Counted from the first letter of the stretch, positions 40,922-49,921 are shown. The stretch is 64,000 nucleotides of DNA from Roseivirga sp. UBA6061 (GCA_002427745.1 DIYF01000070.1:43000-106999), one strand, 5' to 3'. Translations and numbers: made by a program. The notes: generated by a model not told the origin, from the letters alone.

Positions 40922-43246
40922 ATGAAAAAGTTATTGCTGATCAGCTGTATGCTGATAACCTGCGGATTATCTGCCCAGATACTGGAAGTGCCTACGCTGA
41001 AATCAAAGGCGATTCAGGGAGAGGTGAAAAGTATTGAATGGTATCAACATGAATACATTGTTGACAAGGGACTGGTCTATGTGAAAAAGGAAACAGAGAC
41101 TTATAACGGAGAAGGTGTGCTGGTGTCTAAACTGACTGAGAACCTCAAAAACAATCAGTCTTACAAAACCACTTATAAGCTGAATAAAAAGGGGCGGCTG
41201 GAGCAGATGCAAATTGTTAATCCCGATAATAATCTTGCCTTACAAACCACAGATTACGAGTATAAAAAAGGTCTCCTTGTAAAGACCACCCAGACACAGG
41301 GAGCCAATAATGTAGTGAAGAACTACTCTTATGACAATCAGAAGAGGCTGACGAGTGTGGAGGTATTACAGAATGGTAGCCTCAGCCTGACAGAATACTA
41401 TGAACTGGATAGTGAGGGCCGCAGAACAAAGATCAGCCGCAAACTGCCTGCTGATAATGCCCTTAAAGTAACCTCAACTTTTACCTATACTTCCAAAGAA
41501 GGCAAACTCACTACTGTAGAAAACAGACAGACCAATCAGGGTGAGTATAAGATTACCAAGGTGCGGGACGAAGCCACGAAGCGTGATGAAAGTGAGCATA
41601 CCCAAAAGGTGGGCACCAGCCAGCAGGGTATTTCCCGACAGTTGTTTGCCAATGATGGCTACGGTAACTGGATAAAAGGAGAGGTGCTGGATCAGCAGCA
41701 CAGTCGCCCGAGGTTGGTGCTTCGGAAAATCACTTATGCCAATGACTCTGTAACCGGCAGAGATGAGCTGCTCTTTCCTGATGACTATCATGCTCAGTTT
41801 TTCAGAAAGTACAGCCAGAAGCAGGTGGCAGTTAATGGTAAGATCTATAACTCGGGCACCGCTTATAATCTGGATTATACCTCGGATCGCCTGTGCTATG
41901 TGGCAGACCTCAATGCCTGGGTGCTGCTGAAGAAATACGATGATACACCGAACATGACCCAATGGGCCGAGGCTCAGGTGATCACGGGAGGAAGAGATAA
42001 GGTTTTGTGGGCCGCCAGTAGCCAGGGGATTGATATCTTCAATACCGGTACAAAGCTGGTAGAAGGAACCAGTAAAATCGGCTATGCTGATTACGAGATA
42101 GGGGGAAGTACCGTAGCCTATGTAAGGGGAGAGATACATAAGAGCTTTATTGCTGAATACCCCGCTAAAAAGGCCGGACAGGTGTTCATAGCGGACTTGT
42201 CTGATGATAATCACTATTGGGGAAAAGCTTCGGACTCTACCTATGTATTGGTGGGGCACGGTAAATCTATTGGTCTTCAGAAGCAGATAGAGGACAAGGC
42301 AGGTAATAAGCTGGCAATGAGAACAACCGGCAAGGTCTATTATTGGTATGCTCTGCCTCAGTTTCGCAGGCATTTTGATGAAGGGAAAGAGGGGCAGATT
42401 TATGAGGTTACTCCACTTTACGAGCCGTTAAAGGCTATCAATGAGGAAAATGCCATTGAGATAGACCTGAGTGGATTTACCTATGATAAACTCAAAGGTG
42501 GGCGTTACCGGCTCAAATCAAAAGACGGGCAAACCATTACCAATATTGCCTCGAAGACAGTTAAGACACCTGATGATGAACTCCTGGCGTATTTCTCGCT
42601 TACCAATCAATACATTCTGATGGAAGACTACTATCAGCTATCCGGAGATCAGGAGTGGCCGGACAGAAAGGTTCGTGTCATTTCTGACAGTTCGGCTTAT
42701 GTTCATTATATCTATAATGAAGGGAAGAGTATTGTTTTCTACAAGCATGGAGAGCGTATTCAAAAGCATAAGTTCAGCTCGCATAAGCTGAACAAGGACA
42801 GGCGCATTTATGGCGGACTGGTATATGATTCTACGAGCAATTTCAGTTATGGAATGACCTACAACCTGGCTGAAGGCAATGGCACCGGGTCTATGCGGAT
42901 ACTCCCGGCCAATAATAAGGGGGCTTACCTGTTGAAACTGGAAGAGGGACGCTGGGTGATTTTCGAGAAAGGTTTTAAAGCAGATAACTATGATTTCAGT
43001 ATGCTTAGAAGTGATAATGAGGTGGTTCACTTTTATAAGGATGACGAGGGGCGCACCGGGGCATTCTCATTCAGAGGTTATGGCGATGCCGGGCCGGGAG
43101 ATTTCATTTATGCCTATGATCTGGGAGACCGGGAGGTGCAGGAGCTGCTGAAAGAACTGGGAGTCGATTCCGGATTGAAGAAGGGCGGCCTTGAAAAGAA
43201 AGCTATTTCTTCGGGCAAAAGGGAGGAGTCACAGATTCCCGGGTAA
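40922..43246 (+). CDS. Large secreted protein with YD-like repeats, function unknown
   Basis: The 774-residue protein starts two bases after the previous stop. After a signal peptide (about 1-19) residues 30-215 carry a run of short beta repeats (YNGEGVLVSKLTENL, YKLNKKGRLEQMQI, YEYKKGLLVKTTQT, YSYDNQKRLTSVEV) like YD/RHS or teneurin-type units. The rest (about 280-750) is beta-rich with many Tyr/Lys-rich strands (YHAQFFRKYSQKQVAVNGKIYNSG, YIYNEGKSIVFYKHGERIQKH) but I cannot name a domain. It is probably exported to the surface or periplasm, although no T9SS sorting domain is visible at the C-terminus. Confidence 0.62.
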   Translation: MKKLLLISCMLITCGLSAQILEVPTLKSKAIQGEVKSIEWYQHEYIVDKGLVYVKKETETYNGEGVLVSKLTENLKNNQSYKTTYKLNKKGRLEQMQIVNPDNNLALQTTDYEYKKGLLVKTTQTQGANNVVKNYSYDNQKRLTSVEVLQNGSLSLTEYYELDSEGRRTKISRKLPADNALKVTSTFTYTSKEGKLTTVENRQTNQGEYKITKVRDEATKRDESEHTQKVGTSQQGISRQLFANDGYGNWIKGEVLDQQHSRPRLVLRKITYANDSVTGRDELLFPDDYHAQFFRKYSQKQVAVNGKIYNSGTAYNLDYTSDRLCYVADLNAWVLLKKYDDTPNMTQWAEAQVITGGRDKVLWAASSQGIDIFNTGTKLVEGTSKIGYADYEIGGSTVAYVRGEIHKSFIAEYPAKKAGQVFIADLSDDNHYWGKASDSTYVLVGHGKSIGLQKQIEDKAGNKLAMRTTGKVYYWYALPQFRRHFDEGKEGQIYEVTPLYEPLKAINEENAIEIDLSGFTYDKLKGGRYRLKSKDGQTITNIASKTVKTPDDELLAYFSLTNQYILMEDYYQLSGDQEWPDRKVRVISDSSAYVHYIYNEGKSIVFYKHGERIQKHKFSSHKLNKDRRIYGGLVYDSTSNFSYGMTYNLAEGNGTGSMRILPANNKGAYLLKLEEGRWVIFEKGFKADNYDFSMLRSDNEVVHFYKDDEGRTGAFSFRGYGDAGPGDFIYAYDLGDREVQELLKELGVDSGLKKGGLEKKAISSGKREESQIPG

Positions 43247-43261
43247 GATGTCTTTTGGCTT

Positions 43262-44074
43262 ATGGTGCGGGTATTAAGTGTGATACTATTTTATCTGTCT
43301 CTTGGTATGGTTCAGGGGCAGGTGAGGCTTAGTGATAATGTGCCTTTCAAGCCTCTGGAAAACTACGACTTTTCCGATGGGGCTTATACACTGGTTGTGA
43401 TTCCCTCAGAAGTATCAAATGAAGATCAGTTTGCACTATATCTGCGCGATAGCGTTCGCCTGAATGGGTACAGACAGAGCTGGATGTTCAAAGAAGAGGC
43501 GGTCACTTATCCCTTTGCCTGTCTGGACGGCTATGATATCCATTTGCTCAGAGGGCAGGATGCTGTTGCCGGTTTTCGGGTGAGCTTGCGGTGCGAAGCT
43601 TTTATTCATGAAGAAGGGTATTGGCACCTGGATGCTCTTGGTCCGCTGTTACATATTATGGAAATGGATACGGCCTGGCGTAAGGATACAAGGTTTCAAA
43701 ACCTCAGATCAGCTCGTGCTGCTCTGGCAGAAGCGCGATTGGATGCCAAGGTCATCTTTATTCCTGAGACAGAATGGGAGCATTATGATGGCTATTTCTT
43801 CATTAGTCGGCCCAACCCGAATTATTCAGGCAAAGCTCCCTTTGCAGATTGGGATAAGGTATTGGCTGATATGCAGAAGCAAATTGAAAGTAAGTATCCC
43901 GAAGATCGCTACGATGTGAGACTGGCGTCTTATGGATTGGGCAAACACTACAAACAGATCACCTTTCGCATAGCCGGTAAGAAGGCCCTTTTTGACGACT
44001 TTTCACTGTATCCTGTCAATGACTGGGGCTGGCAGCCTTTCAAACCAAAGCTCACCGTCTGGAGAAGTAAATAA
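43262..44074 (+). CDS. Secreted protein, function unknown
   Basis: The 270-residue protein has a signal peptide (about 1-19). The rest is a mixed alpha/beta domain with several Trp/Tyr-rich strands (LNGYRQSWMFKEEAVTYPFACLDGYDIHLL, ETEWEHYDGYFFISRPNPNYSG) and a basic C-terminus. I recognise no family. It is the third gene of the 40350 unit and is followed by the second palindromic element, 17 bases after its stop. Confidence 0.6.
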   Translation: MVRVLSVILFYLSLGMVQGQVRLSDNVPFKPLENYDFSDGAYTLVVIPSEVSNEDQFALYLRDSVRLNGYRQSWMFKEEAVTYPFACLDGYDIHLLRGQDAVAGFRVSLRCEAFIHEEGYWHLDALGPLLHIMEMDTAWRKDTRFQNLRSARAALAEARLDAKVIFIPETEWEHYDGYFFISRPNPNYSGKAPFADWDKVLADMQKQIESKYPEDRYDVRLASYGLGKHYKQITFRIAGKKALFDDFSLYPVNDWGWQPFKPKLTVWRSK

Positions 44075-44091
44075 CCCGCTTGCCCCGCTTT

Positions 44092-44120
44092 TATCCGTGC
44101 CAGTACGGATAAGCAAACCC
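44092..44120 (+). repeat. Palindromic element, copy 2
   Basis: The palindrome here reads TATCCGTGC-CA-GTACGGATA (one mismatch against a perfect repeat) and is followed by AGCAAACCC. Its start is 69 bases before the TTTG at 44161, exactly as in copy 1. No T-run follows it. Confidence 0.75.
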
Positions 44121-44130
44121 ATGCCCGGGC

Positions 44131-44164
44131 GTATGTTTTAGGCCCTCCTTTCTGTAGAACTTTG
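44131..44164 (+). promoter_or_regulatory. Promoter of the 44189-46467 unit
   Basis: GAACTTTG at 44157-44164 fits TAnnTTTG in six of eight positions; the -33 candidate GTATGTTT (44131-44138) lies 18 bases upstream. The -7 is weaker than in the first module, which would be consistent with a promoter that needs an activator. Confidence 0.45.
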
Positions 44165-44188
44165 ATCTATACTAAAGCAATTAACATT

Positions 44189-45223
44189 ATGAAAAAGGTA
44201 CTGTTGACATTACTATTTTTTGCAGTAGCCCTGCTGACTCAGGGGCAGACCATGGGCAAGCTGGAACTGAAGGAATCAGGGTTTGGAGAGAAAAAACTGG
44301 CTAAGGCGGCCAAGAGAATTTATATCTCAGAGTTTACCGTAAACTATCAGATGGCCTACAGCCAGACTTCGATTGCCCGCGGTGGTCGTGAGATCGGTGG
44401 AGGGTATCGTGGAGATGCCAAGGCCTCTCTTAGTGTGGCCATACCGGGAGTAGACCCTGCGGAGCTGCAGAAAATCACAGACGATGTTTATCAGGATTAC
44501 ATCAAACAGCTTAAGGCAGAGGGCTATGAAATTGTAGGAGCCGATGAAGCCGGTAAGACAGATATTTTCAGTGACTGGGAAAAAATGGAAGGAGGACAGA
44601 TGAGTCAGGCTCAGTTTCCCGGATACCTGGCCACTACACCATCTGGTTTTGGCTATTACGTACGGAAAATCACTAAAAAGGGCCGGGCTAAAAACGGAGT
44701 CTTTGAGTATGCCAATAAGCTGTCGAGGCAGATGGACGGGGTGATCATTGCCAAGGTGAATCTGGCTATTCCATTCGTGGAGCAGGCAGAAGGGCAGGGC
44801 AGTCGCGCATTAAGAAAAACCTTTGGTGGGGTGGCCAAGGTGGTTGTGAAGCCCAATTTCAGATTGTCACCTATAGAGTCTGTGCAGATTAGTAAAACGG
44901 GTAGTGCCGCGGCCATTACAAAGAGTAGCTATATCTACTTTGAAAGCCTGAAAAACCAGGGGCAGGTTAATTATGACCTTAAGAAAGCGGTGGAGATTGA
45001 CGGAGTGTTTGAGGAAAAGAAATACAAGGCCGTTGAATCAGCAGATTCAGATATCTGGGGTACGCAGGCCGGGCATTTACGATTGTTCCACTTTACCGAT
45101 AAAGAGGTGAGTATGACCCAGGCCATTCCTTGTGAGCCTGAAAAATACCTCAATGGAGCAAGACAGGTAGTCGAAAGCTTTGTGAACGAATCGCTTTCCG
45201 GGTTTTTGAAGGCTGGCAGATAA
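44189..45223 (+). CDS. Secreted protein, function unknown
   Basis: From the ATG at 44189 the protein has 344 residues and a signal peptide (about 1-19, ending LLTQGQ). It is rich in beta-strands and conserved-looking segments (LAKAAKRIYISEFTVNYQMAYSQTS, GGGYRGDAKASLSVAIPGVD, YQDYIKQLKAEGYEIVG). The length and the N-terminal strand pattern resemble outer-membrane-associated proteins that gather in lipid- or curli-type systems, but I cannot assign a family. An upstream TTG at 44162 overlaps the -7 box and is unlikely to be used. Confidence 0.6.
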   Translation: MKKVLLTLLFFAVALLTQGQTMGKLELKESGFGEKKLAKAAKRIYISEFTVNYQMAYSQTSIARGGREIGGGYRGDAKASLSVAIPGVDPAELQKITDDVYQDYIKQLKAEGYEIVGADEAGKTDIFSDWEKMEGGQMSQAQFPGYLATTPSGFGYYVRKITKKGRAKNGVFEYANKLSRQMDGVIIAKVNLAIPFVEQAEGQGSRALRKTFGGVAKVVVKPNFRLSPIESVQISKTGSAAAITKSSYIYFESLKNQGQVNYDLKKAVEIDGVFEEKKYKAVESADSDIWGTQAGHLRLFHFTDKEVSMTQAIPCEPEKYLNGARQVVESFVNESLSGFLKAGR

Positions 45224-45311
45224 TGTTGTATGGGGCGTGATGGAAGGTATTCCGGGTGCCAGAGTGCTACCGGAGTGCCTCCTCATATCATGGCTCCTTT
45301 AAAAAAAGTGT

Positions 45312-45704
45312 ATGAAAGTAGTATTCAGAATTATAGGGGTGCTGGCCGCTGTTATTATCGGCTATCTGGCCTTTTTTATGGAAGGGTATGGTGAGAAACT
45401 GGAGTTCAACGGAACAGATGTTTACTATACCGATATGGTGACAGAGGCAGAGGCGCAAAAGCTGGGAGAATACCTGCTCTCTTCAGAGTTTGCTGATGGA
45501 GCAGAGAAGTCGGTACAACTGAGCAAACGCGATTCCATATATCTGTTCAGAATGGTAGTAGTGGATGGCGTTACAAAGGACAGTGCCAATGATATCAGCT
45601 TCATGGCCCTTGCATGGACTCTCTCTGCTCAGGTATTTAATAATGCACCGGTAGAACTGGAAGCCTGTGACAACCGGTTTGGTACGCTCAGGGTTTACAA
45701 GTAA
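45312..45704 (+). CDS. Membrane-anchored small protein, function unknown
   Basis: The 130-residue protein has one N-terminal membrane segment (about 3-22, FRIIGVLAAVIIGYLAFFM). The outer part is alpha/beta (YYTDMVTEAEAQKLGEYLL ... VQLSKRDSIYLFRMVVVDG ... ELEACDNRFGTLRVY). It probably projects into the periplasm. It follows the 44189 gene by 88 bases and is likely in the same transcript. No family was recognised. Confidence 0.6.
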   Translation: MKVVFRIIGVLAAVIIGYLAFFMEGYGEKLEFNGTDVYYTDMVTEAEAQKLGEYLLSSEFADGAEKSVQLSKRDSIYLFRMVVVDGVTKDSANDISFMALAWTLSAQVFNNAPVELEACDNRFGTLRVYK

Positions 45705-45711
45705 AAAGTCG

Positions 45712-46467
45712 ATGGGGTCTAAAAGCCACTTTCAGCTGAGTATTCTGGGGCTTACCGTTGCAATGATTGCGGGATTGGCCGGAGCTTTTATAGGTGGTAT
45801 ATCCCTTTTTTTAGACGGAGCGGAGCCCGTGCGGATAGCAGGGCTGCTGTTGGGGCTTTTTATCGGAGTGGGGTCATTGTTGAAAATGATCAGATTGAAT
45901 CAGCAGGAGGTACAGGATAGGGTGGATCAGGCAGAGAATGAATACCATGAATTTATGGATCGCTGGAAGATTGAACCAGAACAGTGGGGGAGATTTCTTG
46001 AGGAGCGCCTGAAATATGAACAAAGTGAATCAAAGGGTTATGGTTATGCGACAGGAGGTGTATTTACATTTCTGATCGCATTAATCGGGTTTTCATTTTT
46101 TGATCCGCTACGGTTGATCCTGATATTGGTCGGGGCTTTTTTATTTTTCTTTCTTTTAGGCAAGTGGGGTAGCCTTTTTGGTGCCCGAAGACGATTTGAG
46201 AGGGAGGGGGCTCTGACACAAAGCTATGCTCATTTTGCTGAAAGGCTCATCATACTCAATGGAAAGCTCATCATGCTCGAAGATTTCGGTGTGAAACTCA
46301 GGTCTTTTGAGCTGCTGGAACGCTTCGGTATGAGGGTGCTTTCCTTTAAGGTAGAGACAGGTTTTGGCAACAGGCGCTCGAACACTCAGTATACAATTCC
46401 GGTCCCGGCAGGAAAAGAAGAGGACAGTGAAAAGCTGGTTCGCCACTATGCCGGGCTGATCAACTGA
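45712..46467 (+). CDS. Polytopic membrane protein, function unknown
   Basis: The ATG at 45712 gives 251 residues; a GTG at 45667 overlaps the previous gene and is unlikely. Four hydrophobic segments lie at about 8-32, 42-60, 108-124 and 130-152, in two pairs. A basic, mixed domain follows (about 155-251, with LIILNGKLIMLEDFGVKLRSFELLERFG). I recognise no family. It is the last gene of the second palindrome-controlled unit. Confidence 0.6.
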   Translation: MGSKSHFQLSILGLTVAMIAGLAGAFIGGISLFLDGAEPVRIAGLLLGLFIGVGSLLKMIRLNQQEVQDRVDQAENEYHEFMDRWKIEPEQWGRFLEERLKYEQSESKGYGYATGGVFTFLIALIGFSFFDPLRLILILVGAFLFFFLLGKWGSLFGARRRFEREGALTQSYAHFAERLIILNGKLIMLEDFGVKLRSFELLERFGMRVLSFKVETGFGNRRSNTQYTIPVPAGKEEDSEKLVRHYAGLIN

Positions 46468-46530
46468 TCGGCTTCAAATTATATTTGACCATCAGTCCAA
46501 CCTTATCCTTATTTGCTCTGTCAATGGTGT

Positions 46531-46551
46531 AGCTGTGCTAAACGTTTGCAC
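46531..46551. repeat. Inverted repeat in the gap before the 46680 gene
   Basis: CTGTGC-T-AAAC and GTTT-GCACAG form a 10-bp palindrome with one bulged T and no loop, followed by AAAAATAG. A good -7 box (TATATTTG, 46480-46487) lies 44 bases upstream, so the palindrome would sit in the leader of a transcript that reads into the 76-residue gene. It could be an operator or a small hairpin. Confidence 0.4.
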
Positions 46552-46679
46552 AGAAAAATAGTCTAAGAACTGGAAAAAGACTCATAAATGCCGAACTTCG
46601 GTTTCGAAGGAAGGAGTTAAATGGTTTTTGGAATTAAAATACTCTTTTGGTAGGGTATTTGTAAACGGGAGGGTATTTA

Positions 46680-46910
46680 ATGCAACTTCAGCCTTTAATG
46701 CGAAAAAGAATCAACATACTTTTTGTGGCTCTGGCCATCTCATCTGTTACCTATGGTATGATACTCAGGTATTCAGACAAATCTACAGAAACGGCACAAC
46801 CCATCGTGACGGAGTTTGTTCCCCAGCAAGTGTCTTCTTCCGAAGATGAATATGCTACTTATTCAGATGATATAGTTGATCTCGATGCCCTGATGGTGGA
46901 GCCTGACTAG
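46680..46910 (+). CDS. Small single-pass membrane protein
   Basis: The 76-residue product has one hydrophobic segment (about 11-27, INILFVALAISSVTYGM) and an acidic tail (SSSEDEYATYSDDIVDLDALMVEPD). A shorter start at the Met seven residues in (46698) is possible. Its stop lies two bases from the stop of the convergent TonB-receptor gene. No family was recognised, and it could still be a chance frame, although the acidic tail and codon use look genuine. Confidence 0.45.
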   Translation: MQLQPLMRKRINILFVALAISSVTYGMILRYSDKSTETAQPIVTEFVPQQVSSSEDEYATYSDDIVDLDALMVEPD

Positions 46911-46912
46911 TG

Positions 46913-49816
46913 TCATTCACCACCTCGGCCAAAACGCTGTCTCATTTCCTGTATGCGTTTGGTACGGTCATCAACAGGTAATTCCTGACTCAGGCCAAAA
47001 CTTCTGATATTAAATGTGAAGGTAAGCATGAAATACTGCGTCAATATCTGAGACTGAGTATCTTCAATATATGAGCCGTTCACTGTTCTGGAAATGCTCT
47101 GATTTTCCTTCAGCAGATCGAATACCGTAAGCTTAAGCTCGCCTTTTTGTTTAAACAGTTTTTTCCCGACTTCTAAGTTCCACAGGGCAAAATTCTGGTT
47201 AAATCCGTCTGTCAGACCGCTGTTGTAGGTGTGATTTACAGTAGAGCGGAAAACAATGCCGTCCGAAAAAATCCAGTTGAGTCGCAGGCGTGTACCCTGT
47301 GAGAAGTAGTTCGTGCTGCTTACACTTTGCAAGGTGTTGCTTACCGTATTGTAAGAGGAATTGCTTGCGAGTGTAAAATCGATTTTTTCGCTGATGTTAC
47401 TGCTCAATACCCAGCCCATACCCACGGTAGGGCTACTTGAGTAGTTCAGTTCTTCATTAATCAGCTCCGGAGTACGCGTGTAATTGAAGTTAGCCGTGAA
47501 ATTGAGGTTAGACTTGATAGCTCCCAGGGGTACACCATAGGAGACAAAGCTTCTCAGGGTACGATAGCCCTTCAGGTTAACCGGCTGAGTAAGCTGAGCT
47601 CCCGGTTGCAGCTCAACTCCTCCTACATTGGCATTGCCGCGAGAGGCAATGGTGGTGCTGTTGCCGATATGATTGTCAGAGAACGAGCCCCGTATCATGG
47701 CGAAGAAAGTAGTAGACTTGTCAACATTGGTAGAAACAAAACGTGCAATGGTGGTATGAGTAAAGTTTTGATCCAGATTGGGATTACCCGCGCTTACAAA
47801 GAGTGGATTGGTATTATCTATTACATCCTGTAATTGGGTGATAGAAGGGGCACTGGTGCTGGTGCGATAGCTGATACTCAGGTTTTTAGTCCTGGCAAAG
47901 CGGTATCGGTAGTTCAGGCTGGGTACAAAGTTCTCAAAGCTACGCTTAATGTTATCTTCAAAAGGGAAAGTCTGGTCATTGTCCAGCGTGGCAAACTGAT
48001 AGGCCAGGTTCAGATTGAAATTGGCCTTTTCGCCTCTCAGGTTATAGCCTATGCCTGCTCTGTTGGTCTTGTATATACTTTCGAAAGTATTACTCAGTGG
48101 CACGTTTAAATCTGTATAGTCTCCTGTAGCTTCGTTGAAATCAAAGGTCTTTTTGTCAGAGTCTGTTTTTTGATAGCCCAGCCTGTAGCTTATCGCCAGC
48201 CGGCTTTTCTCTGTCAGGGGTTCGGTATAGGTAAGGTTGGCCCCTACGTTATAGCCGGGGTTATCCAGCTCCGAGAATTGATCCAGATCTTCAGAGGTCT
48301 CCACACCATTTCTGAAGAAAGAATTTTCTGAATCGAGAAAACTATCACCGGTACTTTGATTATAGGCAGTACTCAGGTTCAGGGAGAGGGTGCGGCCGGC
48401 TTTTTCAAAGCGATGTCGCCAGAGTATGTTATTGGATATGTTATAGGCCAGCAGTTCAGAAGAGTTAAGAGTATTGGTGGTATTGAGCGTTTCTCCATCG
48501 TTTAGTGTGGCACCTGTTACCAGAGAAGAACCATTGTTCTCCTGCAGGGTGAGTCTTGGTCTGATCTGAATCGAGTTCTTTTCGTTGATGGTATATTCCA
48601 ATCTGGCACTGAACCTGTGGTTGGTATTAGTACTGGGTATATTACTGTCTTCCTGGTAGGTCTGCCCTTCACTGCCGGGCAGCACGAATTGCCTGAAAAT
48701 GGACTCAACAGACTGGTTTTGTGCTGTGTTAAAAAAGTAGCTCGCCTGAATATCCAGTTTGTCATTCGGTTTGACGGAGTAGTTTAGTCCAAAAGCTTTT
48801 GTTTCGGATATACCTCCCTGCTGTCCTACCAGAAAGTCGCTGGTGTTGCCTCCGTTGCCAAAACGGCCTCCACCACCACCGCCTCCGGTAAAGCCACCAC
48901 CTCCGGTACGGCCTCCACCGCCTCCTCTGCCTCCACGACCTCTGCGGCCACCTCCACTGGTGACACCCAGCAGATCACTGGTAGAAAAGTTCTGAATATT
49001 AATATTGTTCATCTGCCCTATGACCGACAGACGGGTCTTCTCTCTGAACAGATTGATGCTGCCTCCGGTATTGTAAGTGTTGTCACTGCCGGCCCCCCCG
49101 TATACTTTGCCAAAAGTTCCGTTACGCATGCTGGCTTTGGTAATGATATTGAGCGTTTTTGTTGTTTCCCCATCGTTAAAACCGGTGAACTGAGCCTGGT
49201 CGCTCGCCTCATCATATACCTGGATTTTTTCTATAATTTCAGCCGGTAAGTTGGTAAGGGCGGCATTCGGATCCTGGCCGAAGAATTCCCGGCCATCTAC
49301 CAGTACTTTGGTCACATTTTCACCCTGAGCCTGCACCTGGCCGTTTTGAATCACTACTCCCGGCATTTTTTCCAATAAATCCTGTGCGGTAGCATCAGGG
49401 TTTACTTTGTAGGCAATCGCATTCATCTCTACCGTATCACCGTTTTGCACTACCCGTTGATTAATGCCTTCAACTGTTACACCGGCCAGGGCTTTGGCAT
49501 CTACCGACAGCATAATGGTACCGAGTGAGAGAGATTTGTCCTTTATCTCAAATGTCTTTTTATAGGTAGTAAAACCCACAAATGAAATAGAGAGCTCATA
49601 GTTGCCATTTAGTACTCCGGTAAGCCGGAAAGCACCTTTTTGATCAGTTGCTTTGACCTTGACCGTGGAGTCGGCCAGATTTTTTAAAACGACCGTGGCG
49701 GCAAAAAGAGGAACCTGATCGGTGCTGTCTGCTACGGCACCTTTTACTACCCAGTATTGTGCGCTAAGACCCTGTGAGGCAAGGATCAGCAGTAGCGATA
49801 ATAACAGTTTTTTCAT
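46913..49816 (-). CDS. TonB-dependent-receptor-like outer-membrane protein
   Basis: The 967-residue protein has a signal peptide (about 1-19). A carboxypeptidase-regulatory-like domain (about 22-100, KGAVADSTDQVPLFAATVVLKNL) and a plug domain (about 125-225, AQDLLEKMPGVVIQNGQV ... VLVDGREFFGQDPNAALTNLPAEIIEKIQVYD) follow, then a 22-strand-type beta-barrel (about 235-967, OMP_b-brl_3 type). An extreme Gly/Arg-rich segment (about 289-325, RRGRGGRGGGGGRTGGGG) interrupts the early barrel and probably forms a long outer loop. SusD-like partners are absent. The substrate cannot be told from the sequence. Confidence 0.88.
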   Translation of the reverse strand: MKKLLLSLLLILASQGLSAQYWVVKGAVADSTDQVPLFAATVVLKNLADSTVKVKATDQKGAFRLTGVLNGNYELSISFVGFTTYKKTFEIKDKSLSLGTIMLSVDAKALAGVTVEGINQRVVQNGDTVEMNAIAYKVNPDATAQDLLEKMPGVVIQNGQVQAQGENVTKVLVDGREFFGQDPNAALTNLPAEIIEKIQVYDEASDQAQFTGFNDGETTKTLNIITKASMRNGTFGKVYGGAGSDNTYNTGGSINLFREKTRLSVIGQMNNINIQNFSTSDLLGVTSGGGRRGRGGRGGGGGRTGGGGFTGGGGGGGRFGNGGNTSDFLVGQQGGISETKAFGLNYSVKPNDKLDIQASYFFNTAQNQSVESIFRQFVLPGSEGQTYQEDSNIPSTNTNHRFSARLEYTINEKNSIQIRPRLTLQENNGSSLVTGATLNDGETLNTTNTLNSSELLAYNISNNILWRHRFEKAGRTLSLNLSTAYNQSTGDSFLDSENSFFRNGVETSEDLDQFSELDNPGYNVGANLTYTEPLTEKSRLAISYRLGYQKTDSDKKTFDFNEATGDYTDLNVPLSNTFESIYKTNRAGIGYNLRGEKANFNLNLAYQFATLDNDQTFPFEDNIKRSFENFVPSLNYRYRFARTKNLSISYRTSTSAPSITQLQDVIDNTNPLFVSAGNPNLDQNFTHTTIARFVSTNVDKSTTFFAMIRGSFSDNHIGNSTTIASRGNANVGGVELQPGAQLTQPVNLKGYRTLRSFVSYGVPLGAIKSNLNFTANFNYTRTPELINEELNYSSSPTVGMGWVLSSNISEKIDFTLASNSSYNTVSNTLQSVSSTNYFSQGTRLRLNWIFSDGIVFRSTVNHTYNSGLTDGFNQNFALWNLEVGKKLFKQKGELKLTVFDLLKENQSISRTVNGSYIEDTQSQILTQYFMLTFTFNIRSFGLSQELPVDDRTKRIQEMRQRFGRGGE

Positions 49817-49891
49817 TTCTGATGGTTTTCACAGCATTAGACTGAGACTGCCTTGAAAGGTTTATTGTTTCTGATAAAGAACTAATATTTA

Positions 49892-49921
49892 TTGTTTATC
49901 AATAAATATATATTACCTTTC
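49892..49921 (+). promoter_or_regulatory. Promoter of the CPBP-DUF2975-HTH operon
   Basis: A TTG at 49892-49894 is followed by 19 bases and TACCTTTC (49914-49921), a 7-of-8 fit to TAnnTTTG. Transcription would start at about 49928, at or just past the ATG at 49927. The message may be leaderless or use the ATG at 49936. Confidence 0.6.

Noticed and set aside
40261..44120. The two palindromes as simple transcription terminators
   Set aside because: Both are followed by GCAAACCC and no T-run, and their fixed 69-bp distance to the -7 boxes fits promoter elements better; a dual role is not excluded.
44162..44188. TTG start nine codons upstream of the 44189 gene
   Set aside because: It lies inside the -7 box, so it could not be in the transcript; the later ATG gives a clean signal peptide.
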